A stretch of DNA of 64,000 nucleotides from Archaeoglobus sulfaticallidus PM70-1. Its GTDB lineage: Archaea; Halobacteriota; Archaeoglobi; Archaeoglobales; Archaeoglobaceae. A model generated the notes under the pieces. It had not been told where the DNA came from, did not search any database, and saw only the letters and a program-made list of their open reading frames with translations. Each line of letters opens with the position of its first letter. The stretch's first letter is position 1. The stretch is taken from the NCBI RefSeq assembly GCF_000385565.1, contig NC_021169.1, positions 62,001 through 126,000 on the forward strand. Direction: 5' to 3'. Shown one piece after another: positions 25,014 through 34,159 of this stretch. A program made the position numbers and the translations under genes.

Positions 25014-27353
25014 ATGACGGAGTTAAAGCTCGCCGATCTGCACGAGGAGATCAAAAAAGCTACCGAGAAATCGATTAAGAATAATCACAGATTTATGGTC
25101 TTCCTATGCTCGGAGGATCACGATAGGCTGATTAACCTTTCCAAGAAAATTTTTGAGTACTATCTTAAGATATGCCCAGACTGCATACCAAAAGGCTTCA
25201 GGCTGTTGCTTGCTGGAAGGACGAGGTTTATTGAGATAGTAAACAACACCAATCTGTTCAATTTTGTGAAGAACAGAAAGATACACTTCAAGGAATCTGA
25301 AAATGTGCTTGGAGAGACCTACTCAGCACTTGTGATCGACCTTACGGAGGGCTTCAACCCGAACGATCTCGGAATAATCATTGAAACGATTGAGAAAGGT
25401 GGTATAATAATCGTTCTCTCACCTCCAGTAGATAAGTGGAATAACTTTATCAGCAAATGGCACAAGGAGCTTGTCAGCGAACCATACAGCATAGAAAGCG
25501 TTATTCCAAGGTTCTACAGAAGATTTATAGCCCACACATTAGAGGCTAAGGGAACGATCATATACGATGCAGATAAATCCAAGATCGTCAAGAGATTCCA
25601 GGAAGGACAGAGAGAAGATGAAAAGGAGATCGTCATTCCGGAGAGGAGGAACATAAAGAAGAAGCTGTACAAGCTATGCGCAACCCAAGATCAGGTTAAC
25701 GCCCTTTACGAGTTCGAGACTTTCTTTGACAGAAAGCGGGAGAAAAAGGTTGCCGTGATCACGGCAGATAGAGGGAGGGGTAAGACAGCGATACTCGGTA
25801 TCCTGACCCCCCATCTGATCTCCAGAATGCAGAGGGTTCTTAAAAGGGCTATAAGAATTATGGTGGTCGCGCAAACCCCTCAATCAGTTCAGACATACTT
25901 CAGATTTTTAACGATAGCCCTGAAGAGGCATGGTTTCGTTGATCACAAGATAAAGGAGTCCTCGGGAATGATTACCGTTGTCACGGGCAAACACCTTCGC
26001 GTGGAGTATGTTGTGCCGAGGAGGGCTATAGCAGAAGCCAGATATGCGGATGTCGTGATCGTTGACGAGGCTGCGAGCATAGATGTCAACACGCTGTTTG
26101 AAATCCTGAAGGACACAAGGTATGCGATTTTCTCGTCCACAATACACGGATATGAGGGCTCAGGAAGAAGTTTCAGTGTGAGGTTCCTGAAAAGGCTTGA
26201 GATGGATGAAAGCGTTGAGATTCAGAAGATAAGCCTTGAGGAACCGATAAGGTATGCCAAAGGAGATCCTATTGAGAGATGGCTCTACAAGACCCTCCTC
26301 CTTGACTCAAAGCCTGCTGCACTGAATGAGGAGGATATTGAAGCTATAAAGGATGGAAAGCTTGAGTTCGAGTACATAGATAAGGATGCGTTCATAGAGA
26401 ATGAGGATCTGCTCTACGACTTCTTCGGCATATATGTCCTCGCTCACTACAGAAACCGACCTTCAGACTTAGTCATCCTGTTCGATATGCCGAATCACAT
26501 CGCCTTCAGGGTTAGCGTTAATGGCAAAACAGTGTGCTCGCTGCATGTCGCTATTGAGGGGTCGATAGAGGAAGATGTGATAGCGAAGATGTCAGAAGGC
26601 TACAAACCAAAGGGTCAGATAATTCCAGATGTAGTGTTGAAACACCACTGGGACTACAGCTTTCCAAAATATAAGGGGCTGAGAGTTGTCAGGATAGCAA
26701 CACACCCTGATGTGATGGACATGGGGATAGGCACATTCGCCCTCAAGAACCTGCTTGAATGGGCATATACAGAGGGATACGACTGGGTTGGATCGGGATT
26801 TGGAGTATCCTCCGAGCTTCTGAGGTTCTGGAGCAGAACAGGGTTCATACCGGTACACATAACCCCTCAGAGGAATGAGATCTCTGGAGAGTACACGGTT
26901 GTCGTCATTCAGGGACTGAAGGATGAAATTAGGGAAAAACTATGGAGTTTGAACTCTGATTTTGTCAAGAGGGTTGTTGAATACCTTTCCGATGAGCTTA
27001 AGGATCTGGACTTCGAAACGGCATACCTCCTCCTGCATTCTCTGCATAAAAGCTACGATGCAGAGAAGCCCAAGCTGACAGAAACAGATGTGTCGAGGAT
27101 GGAAAAGTACATCGAGGGCATAAGCCTGTACGAGTATGTCTCCGACATTGCCAGACCCATCGTGAGGTACTACTATCTGTTAAGCGACAGCAATAGGGTG
27201 AAGCTGGATGAGCTCGAAGAGAGAGTATTAATCCAGAAGTGTCTCCAGCTGAAAAGCTGGTGGGAGTTTGAGGAGCTTTTGAAGGAAGGAAGGGTTTACA
27301 ACCTGATGCACTCGGCAATAGTCAAGATATGGAAGTGGTTCGTGTCAGGGTGA
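25014..27353 (+). CDS. tmcA: tRNA(Met) cytidine acetyltransferase TmcA
   Basis: 779 residues. Installs N4-acetylcytidine on tRNA, with ATP/GTP and acetyl-CoA. Domain order: N-terminal DUF1726 region (1-190), RecD-like helicase core with Walker A ADRGRGKT (251-258) and Walker B VIVDEAA, GNAT acetyltransferase domain (VRIATHPDVMDMGIGTFALK) and C-terminal tRNA-binding region. I place the start at the ATG at 25014, with GGTGGAG ten bases before; a GTG five codons upstream is open. An aaattttatg stretch about 33 bases before could be the promoter. Coupled to the ASCH gene downstream. Confidence 0.95.
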   Translation: MTELKLADLHEEIKKATEKSIKNNHRFMVFLCSEDHDRLINLSKKIFEYYLKICPDCIPKGFRLLLAGRTRFIEIVNNTNLFNFVKNRKIHFKESENVLGETYSALVIDLTEGFNPNDLGIIIETIEKGGIIIVLSPPVDKWNNFISKWHKELVSEPYSIESVIPRFYRRFIAHTLEAKGTIIYDADKSKIVKRFQEGQREDEKEIVIPERRNIKKKLYKLCATQDQVNALYEFETFFDRKREKKVAVITADRGRGKTAILGILTPHLISRMQRVLKRAIRIMVVAQTPQSVQTYFRFLTIALKRHGFVDHKIKESSGMITVVTGKHLRVEYVVPRRAIAEARYADVVIVDEAASIDVNTLFEILKDTRYAIFSSTIHGYEGSGRSFSVRFLKRLEMDESVEIQKISLEEPIRYAKGDPIERWLYKTLLLDSKPAALNEEDIEAIKDGKLEFEYIDKDAFIENEDLLYDFFGIYVLAHYRNRPSDLVILFDMPNHIAFRVSVNGKTVCSLHVAIEGSIEEDVIAKMSEGYKPKGQIIPDVVLKHHWDYSFPKYKGLRVVRIATHPDVMDMGIGTFALKNLLEWAYTEGYDWVGSGFGVSSELLRFWSRTGFIPVHITPQRNEISGEYTVVVIQGLKDEIREKLWSLNSDFVKRVVEYLSDELKDLDFETAYLLLHSLHKSYDAEKPKLTETDVSRMEKYIEGISLYEYVSDIARPIVRYYYLLSDSNRVKLDELEERVLIQKCLQLKSWWEFEELLKEGRVYNLMHSAIVKIWKWFVSG

Positions 27354-27358
27354 TGCAC

Positions 27359-27670
27359 ATGCAGAGCATCAACTTCGATTCAAAGTTCGTCGAGATGATC
27401 AGGCTCGGCAGGAAAAAAAGCACGATAAGAAGGGGAATAAAGATTTTCAGTAAGGGAAGTGTGGTTAACCTCACGAGCGATGGCAGGGTTTTTGGAAAAG
27501 CGAGAATTATTAAGGTGATCGTTAAAAGGCTCGACGAGATAGGAGAAGAAGATGCAAAGCTGGATGGATTTGAATCGAGAGAGGAGCTTTTTTCCGAATT
27601 GAAAAGGATTTATGGTTCCATAGATGAAAAAGAGTTTTTCACGATCATACATTTTGAGGTTATCGATTAG
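27359..27670 (+). CDS. ASCH-domain protein, possible N4-acetylcytidine amidohydrolase relative
   Basis: About 103 residues in the ASCH fold. The N-terminal signature GRKKSTIRRG aligns by eye with GRKTITIRDE of E. coli YqfB, which hydrolyses N4-acetylcytidine: the catalytic Lys and Thr positions are kept, while the glutamate position seems to be Asp (in LDGFES). It overlaps tmcA: an ATG lies in TGATG at the tmcA stop, and a second at 27359 has GGTGA five bases before. I use the second. Coupling with the enzyme that makes ac4C suggests a shared role; that is inference. ASCH proteins can also just bind RNA. Confidence 0.8.
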   Translation: MQSINFDSKFVEMIRLGRKKSTIRRGIKIFSKGSVVNLTSDGRVFGKARIIKVIVKRLDEIGEEDAKLDGFESREELFSELKRIYGSIDEKEFFTIIHFEVID

Positions 27671-27684
27671 GAGGATTGCTTAAG

Positions 27685-28818
27685 ATGATGTTCGATATAA
27701 TGGAGAAGCCGTTCATAATCTTCTGGGAGCTTACGAGAGCCTGCAAACTGGCATGCAAGCATTGTAGAGCGAAAGCTCAGAGAAAAAGACATCCAGATGA
27801 GCTCAATTTTGAAGAGGTAAAAAAGGTTATCGGCCAGATAACCGAGTTTAGCAAACCGTATCCGCTGGTTGTTATCACAGGCGGAGATCCACTGATGAGG
27901 GAAGATGTGTTTGATATAGTGAGGGAAGGAGTTAGCAAGGGGCTGAGGATCGCTATCGCATTCAGCGGTACGGATCTCGCTGACGAGAGTACACTCGAGG
28001 AGTTGAAGAGGGCTGGAGTTGCGAGGGTTGCGATAAGCATCGATGGTAGCGAGAAGGTGCATGACTCCTTCAGGGGAATTAAGGGAACATTCAGGATGTC
28101 GATGGACATACTCGAAAACGCCAGAAACATCTCGCTGTCAACCCAGATCAACACAACGGTCACTAACCACAACATAATGCACTTGCATGAAATAGCAAGA
28201 ATAGCGATAGAAAATGAAGTAACGCTATGGGATGTCTTCTTCGTTGTTCCAACAGGAAGAGCCAGGATGGAATACCTGCCAACATCACAGCAGTTCGAGG
28301 ACATACTGAACTGGCTTTACGATCTCTCCATGCTGAAAAATCTGAATGTTAAAAGCTCTGCTGCGACCCATCTTAGAAGGATCGAGATCCAAAGAAAGAA
28401 GGGTATTAAGTATGTCTCTGATTTCTATTTCAGATTGCTTGATGAGCTAAAGAGCCTCCCGGAAATGAAAGATGGAGGTAAAATAATTGGCCATTCCAAG
28501 AGCATAGCGATGGATGGAATAAAGAGAATGATGGGGATTACAGACGGAAGAGGAATGTTCTTCATAAGCCATATAGGCGAGGTCTATCCAAGTGGATTCC
28601 TGCCGATCAATGCAGGAAATATCAGAGAGATGAGCTTAAAGGAAATATACTGTAAATCAGAGATATTTACCCAACTGAAAAATCCAGATTTACTGAAAGG
28701 AAAGTGTGGGAGATGTGAGTTCAGGAAGATCTGCGGAGGTTCCAGAGCGAGAGCATACGCCATGTCAGGAGACTATCTGGCTGAGGAGCCGAGGTGTATA
28801 TATCAGCCTGAACATTGA
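27685..28818 (+). CDS. Radical SAM/SPASM protein (NirJ/AhbD-like, TIGR04053-like)
   Basis: 377 residues. The AdoMet-cluster motif is CKLACKHC (Cys20, 24, 27) followed by RAKAQ, then VITGGDPL and SIDGSEKVHD. The stretch DVFFVVPTGRA and a C-terminal cysteine cluster CGRCEFRKICGG mark the SPASM/twitch region, which would bind a second Fe-S cluster. The family is close to the alternative haem enzymes NirJ/AhbC/AhbD and to uncharacterised TIGR04053 proteins; I cannot tell which. Start ATG at 27685 follows GGAGG; a TTG three codons before is open. It begins 14 bases after the ASCH gene. Confidence 0.85.
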   Translation: MMFDIMEKPFIIFWELTRACKLACKHCRAKAQRKRHPDELNFEEVKKVIGQITEFSKPYPLVVITGGDPLMREDVFDIVREGVSKGLRIAIAFSGTDLADESTLEELKRAGVARVAISIDGSEKVHDSFRGIKGTFRMSMDILENARNISLSTQINTTVTNHNIMHLHEIARIAIENEVTLWDVFFVVPTGRARMEYLPTSQQFEDILNWLYDLSMLKNLNVKSSAATHLRRIEIQRKKGIKYVSDFYFRLLDELKSLPEMKDGGKIIGHSKSIAMDGIKRMMGITDGRGMFFISHIGEVYPSGFLPINAGNIREMSLKEIYCKSEIFTQLKNPDLLKGKCGRCEFRKICGGSRARAYAMSGDYLAEEPRCIYQPEH

Positions 28819-28866
28819 CATGCTCCCCGCACTAAAGTGTAATCATCGGTCCAGAACCATCTTTCA

Positions 28867-29848
28867 TTAGCCCTGACTTTTAGACTTCCAGAACCTCGGA
28901 TACATATCCCTGTCCATTATAACCCGCTCTGTCTCAACCATTATGCCGCTTTTGGCATTCAGCATTCTCTCCGAGTCTGCCAAGGCCTTGCCAATGGCCA
29001 CAACCTCATTCTTTAAAGTGAAAATTGCCACATCATCTCCGGCTTTTATGCCCTTCTCTATGTAGCATATCCCTCTCGCAGATAAATCCGCTCCATAGCA
29101 TATAGCCGAGACGGCTGTATCCTTAACAACAACCTTTTTCATATCCTTTACAGCAATTTCCATCGGCTTGATTATCTCCCTCAAGTATCTCTCTTCTCCC
29201 GTTTCCTTATATATCACATAGGCATCCAGCAAATCGTGAAGTGTGAATGCTGAGTTCTCATCAAACAATCCCGTCTTAGTTCTCCTCAGCTCCTGCATAT
29301 GTGCTCCGGTGCCTATTACCTCGCCAATATCCGTGCAGAGCTTTCGGATATATGTGCCGGCCTCAGTTCTAACTCTGAAGAGAACATCCCTGCCATCTAC
29401 CTCAAGTATCTCGGATTCGTATATCTCCCTTATTCTCAAAACCTTTTTAACCGCAGATTTCAGAGGTGGTCTCTGATAGATCTTCCCCTTAAACAGGTTA
29501 AAGGCCTCCCTTATCCTTTTCTCACTCGCATCCCCATGTAACCTCATCAAAGCCACATACTCCTTTCCGGATGTTTGCAGGAATCTAACAAGCTTGGTTG
29601 CGTTCTCTATGAACACGGGCAGAACACCGGTAACCTTCGGATCCAGAGTTCCTGCATGTCCAGTTCTGCTTACTTCAAGAATTTTTCTGACCCAGACCAC
29701 CACTTCATGGCTTGTAGGGCCAGACGGCTTGTCAATGCAGACCACACCATTCCTGATGTAGTCCTGAATGGGGTCTTTTGTAGGGATAGCACCCATACCT
29801 CTCATCAGTTTCGGCTGTTTCCTTGATCAAAAATTCCTCTTCCCTCAT
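28867..29848 (-). CDS. cbf5: Cbf5 pseudouridine synthase (H/ACA RNP, tRNA U55), with apparent frameshift
   Basis: Catalytic subunit of archaeal H/ACA RNPs. Frame A from the ATG at 29848 gives MREEEFLIKETAETDERYGCYPYKRP, the expected Cbf5 N-terminus; the rest, from PIQDYIRNGVVCIDKPSGPTS to the end, is in frame B. The two join at a run of four C (minus strand; GGGG at 29770-29773 on plus): with three Cs, KRP-IQDY would be continuous. The body has the catalytic Asp in RTGHAGTLDP, the TruB fold and a C-terminal PUA domain. Without the correction the longest frame would start MRGMGAIP and lack the conserved N-terminus. Possible causes: sequencing error, real mutation, or programmed frameshifting. 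It follows cmk by 19 bases. Confidence 0.85.
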
Positions 29849-29867
29849 CTTTCCAGCTTTTGATTTT

Positions 29868-30431
29868 TCAACTACCTTTATCCTGATTACTTTCTCGCGC
29901 ATTCAGCTTTTGATCCAGTGCGGTCAGAATTATCTCAACTATCTCCTTGGCCCCGAAGTTCGCGGAATTTATAACCACATCGTAAATCGAGTAGTCCCTG
30001 ATGTCTATACCATAGTACTTCAAGTACCTCTCCATCTCTATCTGCTCTCTCCTCAATGTTTCATCTCTTGCAACCTCAAACGGCTTTTTCTCTCTGCTGG
30101 CAATCCTCTGAAACCTCACATCGTCTTTGGCAAACAGAAGAACCTTCAGATCAGCATCCTCAACCATCCATCCAGACAGCCTTCCCTCAACAATACAGCT
30201 ATCCCTCTTCACCGCCTCTTCTTTTTGCGTTCTGTCTATCAGCATATCTATCTCAGGATTGGAGTCTGCATATCTTCCGAATTCATCCAGTGTCATTCCT
30301 CTCTCTCTTGCCAGCTTTCTGAACATCATTCCCGCAGATATTACCGGCAGGTTCAGCCTTTCAGATAGTAATTTCGCTATGGTAGATGTTCCAGTCCCCG
30401 GTGCTCCAGAGATCGTTATCTTTACCCCCAT
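29868..30431 (-). CDS. cmk: Cytidylate kinase (archaeal type)
   Basis: 187 residues. Phosphorylates CMP/dCMP. P-loop GAPGTGTST near the N-terminus in the order VKITISGAPGTGTSTIAK, then SAGMMFRKLARERG and VEGRLSGWM, which are the archaeal Cmk signatures. Start at the ATG at 30431 fits the family; the longer frame adds 30 residues from the DUF106 end. Conserved neighbour of secY/DUF106 and cbf5. Confidence 0.94.
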   Translation of the reverse strand: MGVKITISGAPGTGTSTIAKLLSERLNLPVISAGMMFRKLARERGMTLDEFGRYADSNPEIDMLIDRTQKEEAVKRDSCIVEGRLSGWMVEDADLKVLLFAKDDVRFQRIASREKKPFEVARDETLRREQIEMERYLKYYGIDIRDYSIYDVVINSANFGAKEIVEIILTALDQKLNARESNQDKGS

Positions 30432-30448
30432 AATCCATTTCCTCTTGT

Positions 30449-31033
30449 CTACATTCTTAGCACTTTTCTTATTACCTGCCCAACAACGATCGAGCACAGC
30501 AGATACCAGAAAATCCACCACGGGAAGAACAATACCGGATCCCCAATATGTATCTTTTCCGCAGCAAACGGGACATTGATCAGGATGTTCTCAACCTTAA
30601 CCTTTGCGTACAGCCACATAAAGATTGGCAGAGTTACGACCATCGTGTAGAACATTGGCTTCATCTGCATACCCATCATTTCGCTCTGTATCTTGTTGAT
30701 CTCCTCTCTTTCACTCTCAAGCTGCTTCAGCTTGAACTTGTTGTCCTGTTTCATGGCTTCCATGTACTCCTTCTGAAACTTCGCCATCTTCTTCTGCATT
30801 TCCTTAAGCCTATTCGTATCCACAGTAAATTTCTGAATAATAGTTGAGTAGCTTGCCGTAACCACCGACAGAATGAGGATTACCTCATATATCGGCATTA
30901 TCTTTGCTAAAGGATCGAGAAATGGAGATACGAGATTGCCAAGCTCCCTCCTGAACTCAGGGCTTATGAATATGCCTATGAAGAACACAATTCCGAGGCT
31001 TAAAAAAAATCTTGAGATGAATTTTTTTGGCAT
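30449..31033 (-). CDS. DUF106 membrane protein, YidC/Oxa1/EMC3-like insertase
   Basis: 194 residues with an N-terminal signal-anchor, a second helix before a long cytoplasmic coiled-coil (LKEMQKKMAKFQKEYMEA... through KLKQLESEREEINKIQSEMMGMQMKPM) and two further helices. This is the archaeal Ylp1/DUF106 layout of the Oxa1 superfamily, thought to insert membrane proteins with SecYEG and SRP. It lies immediately after secY. The ATG at 31033 has GGTG six bases upstream; the longer frame's GTG start is less likely. Confidence 0.9.
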   Translation of the reverse strand: MPKKFISRFFLSLGIVFFIGIFISPEFRRELGNLVSPFLDPLAKIMPIYEVILILSVVTASYSTIIQKFTVDTNRLKEMQKKMAKFQKEYMEAMKQDNKFKLKQLESEREEINKIQSEMMGMQMKPMFYTMVVTLPIFMWLYAKVKVENILINVPFAAEKIHIGDPVLFFPWWIFWYLLCSIVVGQVIRKVLRM

Positions 31034-31054
31034 TTTTAACACCTCTTTTATCCG

Positions 31055-32530
31055 CTACTCCTCCCCAAGAAATCTCCTCAGCATCGGGTGCATCTCTGTC
31101 ATCTGCTCCTTGGCAAGGTCTTCATAGAGCCTGTAGGCAATGCTGACTGCAAGCAAAAGCCCAGTTCCACTGACATTCCCTATCGTACCAAGCATGTTGG
31201 CAATCAGAGTAAGCAAACCAATCAGAGCTCCACCAAGGATCGTAACCTTCGGTATGTACCTGTTGAGGAACCTCTCGAGTATCTGCGGACTCTTTCTGAA
31301 TCCGGGTATCTGCATTCCACTTCTCGCAATCTGGTTGGCTACCGTTTTGGCATCCATACCGCTTGTCTGTGCCCAGAACATGGCGAACAGTATGCCTCCG
31401 ACTATCAGTATGGTCGCATCTATGACCAGATGCAGTAAGATAAACCAGTCCGGCAGGTCGGCAAAGTATGGGTTCTGCTTCACAAGAGATGGTATCCAGT
31501 TTTGAGGACCTCTAACGGGAGAGAGCAGATACATCAACCCGTTTATCGGTGTGCCTCCAACATACTCTCCAAGGAAGGTTATTCCATTGTTGTAGAGTAC
31601 CATCCCCATAACAACAATGTTCGCCTGCAGCGCTCTGACGAAAATCATCGGGAGAACGCTGGTATATACGAGCTTTATCGGGAACCTCCCTCTCGCTCCC
31701 CTGACCATCTGATGCGCAAGCGGGATCTCAACCCTCGTTCCCTCAGCAAACACGACGAGGAAGATTATTATTATCGTCGTTATAAGAGCGAGGATCCCAC
31801 CATTTATCAGCAGATATGATATTCCTGAGAGTGTCAGTAACTGATCTGCCGGTATGTTCTGAGCGATCCAGACCCATCTCGGGATTATTCCCGGAGGCAT
31901 CTCTCCAGCAGGACTTATCCAGTTGAACAGACCGATAATTATGGACTGAGAAATTCCAGCAAGGATGAACAGCGAGACACCACTCCCTATACCCCATTTC
32001 GAAACAACTTCATCCATGTAAACGATCAGAACGCCACCGATGAAAAGCTGGAGGAATATCAGGAAGCTTATAACCCCCGGAGATACACCAAGAGCGTTTG
32101 CTATATCCAGATTGGGCTTCAGCAAACCTCCAACTATCTGCGGTATCGCCTCCACGGCGATCATAACAAACACGAGGAACCTCTGGAAATCCTGATAAGT
32201 TGCCCGGTCATCCGGGTTCGTGAGGTCGAGCTTTATTATGCCTGCCCCAACGAGGAGCTGGAGTATGATCGATGCTGTGACGATTGGGCCTATACCGAGC
32301 GTCAGTATAGAACCAGAGGCTCCGGCGAAAAATGCTCTGTAATGCTCGAAGATGTCTATAGAGTCTGGAGACAGTCCGAAAACCGGAATGCCTGAAAGAA
32401 TGAAATAGAGGATAAGGATGCCAACAGTCCATGAGAATTTACTCTTGAAAGGAACATGAGTTTTTGGTCTTTCTACACTAGGTATTCTCTCAAAATAAGG
32501 CTGTAATGACCTTAAAACCTGTTCTACCAT
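31055..32530 (-). CDS. secY: Protein translocase subunit SecY
   Basis: 491 residues, ten predicted membrane helices. Central channel of the Sec translocon. The plug region follows the first helix (PVFGLSPDSIDIFEHYRAFF), and loop motifs such as ARGRFPIKLVYTSVLPM (helices 6/7) and the C-terminal MHPMLRRFLGEE are as in archaeal SecY. It is the last membrane gene of the ribosomal superoperon, after uL15. Adenylate kinase, often between secY and DUF106 in other archaea, is absent here. Confidence 0.97.
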   Translation of the reverse strand: MVEQVLRSLQPYFERIPSVERPKTHVPFKSKFSWTVGILILYFILSGIPVFGLSPDSIDIFEHYRAFFAGASGSILTLGIGPIVTASIILQLLVGAGIIKLDLTNPDDRATYQDFQRFLVFVMIAVEAIPQIVGGLLKPNLDIANALGVSPGVISFLIFLQLFIGGVLIVYMDEVVSKWGIGSGVSLFILAGISQSIIIGLFNWISPAGEMPPGIIPRWVWIAQNIPADQLLTLSGISYLLINGGILALITTIIIIFLVVFAEGTRVEIPLAHQMVRGARGRFPIKLVYTSVLPMIFVRALQANIVVMGMVLYNNGITFLGEYVGGTPINGLMYLLSPVRGPQNWIPSLVKQNPYFADLPDWFILLHLVIDATILIVGGILFAMFWAQTSGMDAKTVANQIARSGMQIPGFRKSPQILERFLNRYIPKVTILGGALIGLLTLIANMLGTIGNVSGTGLLLAVSIAYRLYEDLAKEQMTEMHPMLRRFLGEE

Positions 32531-32560
32531 CCCAATTCACCTTTAAAAAAATTATGGTGG

Positions 32561-33079
32561 TTATTCAGTTACCACCGCACCACCTACAGCCTCAATTTTC
32601 TCAACTGCCTTCGGAGTCGCGTATTCTACTTTCACTTTCATCTTCTTGTTCACAATTCCTCTGCCAAGGAGCTTGTAGTATCCTATGGTTGAGAGGTCTA
32701 TTGAGAATGCATCCTCTTCCTTTTCTGCAAGCCCGAGTTCGTTCAGCTTCTCGATGATGTTGTTCAGATCCCCAACATTGAGTTCGGGGCGAGACTTGAG
32801 GTAGAGGTATGCGTAGTCATCCAGCTTGCCGTCATCCTTCAGCTCCCTCAGAGTTTCAAACAGATCCTTTTTGAGCCTGTACTCCAGCTTTATGTTTTCT
32901 GGTCTCCTGAATCCATGCTTTCCAATCTCATATCCTTCTTTTATCGCCTTCAGATACTTGTGCTTAAGGATTCCAGCGTTCCCTGCTCCGCCTCTGCTCC
33001 CCCTTCCTCTCCTCTTCTTGTGGGAGCCGCCTCCACAGGTTCTGCTTCCTCTGATCTTTTTAATCTTCTTCTTGGGCAT
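32561..33079 (-). CDS. rpl15: Ribosomal protein uL15
   Basis: 172 residues. The N-terminus is basic and glycine-rich (SRTCGGGSHKKRRGRGSRGGAGNAG), which threads into 23S rRNA, and the C-terminal globular part ends in EKIEAVGGAV, the family's usual ending. Thirty bases precede secY, its standard neighbour. Confidence 0.97.
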   Translation of the reverse strand: MPKKKIKKIRGSRTCGGGSHKKRRGRGSRGGAGNAGILKHKYLKAIKEGYEIGKHGFRRPENIKLEYRLKKDLFETLRELKDDGKLDDYAYLYLKSRPELNVGDLNNIIEKLNELGLAEKEEDAFSIDLSTIGYYKLLGRGIVNKKMKVKVEYATPKAVEKIEAVGGAVVTE

Positions 33080-33093
33080 ACAATCACCTTGAG

Positions 33094-33555
33094 CTACCTC
33101 ATTTTATACAGGAGTTTGTTTATATTTTCACCTTGATAACCCAGCTCGCCATTCGGATAGTGCCACTTAATATTCTTCAAACCACCTCTTGGAGGGTGAA
33201 GTCTGAAGACGGGCTTCATCTCTGCATCCTTAAGGCTCACTTTTCCTTCCATAACCGCCTTCGCAAAATCCTCAATCGTCTCATAGCCTGTCTTTTCCTT
33301 TATGTACTCATCAGTAACCCTTCTGTTTCCTGCAAGTCTCCCTCTCAGTCTGATCAGCCTGGCAAGAGATTCCGCAGTTATCTCCCCATATGCGACATAA
33401 TCCTTGACCTTCCTGAGCATACCAATATATGTCTCGTTTTCCGGCACGATAACGCAATGATACTTCTTGTGCAGCCTGAGCATTTTTAGCGTATCCCTTA
33501 TGCTCCTCCGGATATCATGCCTGCCCCTGAGCCTCACAACCGCATAGTACTTCAT
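33094..33555 (-). CDS. rpl30: Ribosomal protein uL30 (L7/L30 family)
   Basis: 153 residues, archaeal-length. The core [32 protein letters not shown], with the uL30 fold, and the C-terminal [11 protein letters not shown] tail. Between uS5 and uL15 as in other archaea. The ATG follows a GGTGATATA leader and the gene ends 14 bases before uL15. Confidence 0.96.
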   Translation of the reverse strand: MKYYAVVRLRGRHDIRRSIRDTLKMLRLHKKYHCVIVPENETYIGMLRKVKDYVAYGEITAESLARLIRLRGRLAGNRRVTDEYIKEKTGYETIEDFAKAVMEGKVSLKDAEMKPVFRLHPPRGGLKNIKWHYPNGELGYQGENINKLLYKMR

Positions 33556-33559
33556 TATA

Positions 33560-34159
33560 TCACCTCTTCATATACATTGTCTGCTTTAAAGCCTCGTAAG
33601 TGGCTTTTGCGAAGTTGATCGTTGTTCTCGTGTTTCCTCTCGTGAATGTCCAGACATCGCTCACCCCGGCAAGTTCAAGGACTTTCCTTGCCATGTCTCC
33701 AGCCACTATTCCCAGACCCTTCGGGCCCGGAATTAAAGTTACCCTTACACTGCCAGCACTGCCGGTAACCTTGAACGGGATCGAGTGGTCTCCTCCACAG
33801 CCACACTCCCAGGATCCACAACCCCTGTTCACCTTAAAGATATTGAGCTTCGCATCTTTTATCGCCTTCTGTATTGCCGGAGCAACCTGAGATGCCTTTC
33901 CACTTCCAATCCCAATGTAACCATCCCTGTTCCCAACTATGGCCGTAACCCTGAAGCTCGTTCTTCTGCCACTGTCGGTCATTCTCTGAACAAGATTAAT
34001 CTCAAGAACCTCATCCTCAAGATTCGGAAGCAGGATATCTACGATTTCAGGTTCTTTAATCGGCAAACCGCTTGCGATAGCGTCATCTATCGTTCTTATC
34101 TTCTCCTCCGCAACGAGCTTGCCGAGTCTTGTTTTGGGAACCCATTCTTGGACATTCAT
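33560..34159 (-). CDS. rps5: Ribosomal protein uS5
   Basis: 199 residues. The double-stranded RNA-binding-like N domain ([21 protein letters not shown]) and the C domain containing [36 protein letters not shown] and [11 protein letters not shown] are as in archaeal uS5. Start overlaps the uL18 stop by four bases (ATGA), so translation is coupled. Confidence 0.97.
   Translation of the reverse strand: MNVQEWVPKTRLGKLVAEEKIRTIDDAIASGLPIKEPEIVDILLPNLEDEVLEINLVQRMTDSGRRTSFRVTAIVGNRDGYIGIGSGKASQVAPAIQKAIKDAKLNIFKVNRGCGSWECGCGGDHSIPFKVTGSAGSVRVTLIPGPKGLGIVAGDMARKVLELAGVSDVWTFTRGNTRTTINFAKATYEALKQTMYMKR

Noticed and set aside
28819-28866. acatgctccccgcactaaagtg, resembling an IS200/IS605 right end
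   Set aside because: Only about 20 bases match the pattern I remember and the hairpin partner is missing; too weak to call.
29774-29805. Start MRGMGAIPTKDP for Cbf5
   Set aside because: It lacks the conserved Cbf5 N-terminus, which is present just upstream in another frame and joins at the four-C run.
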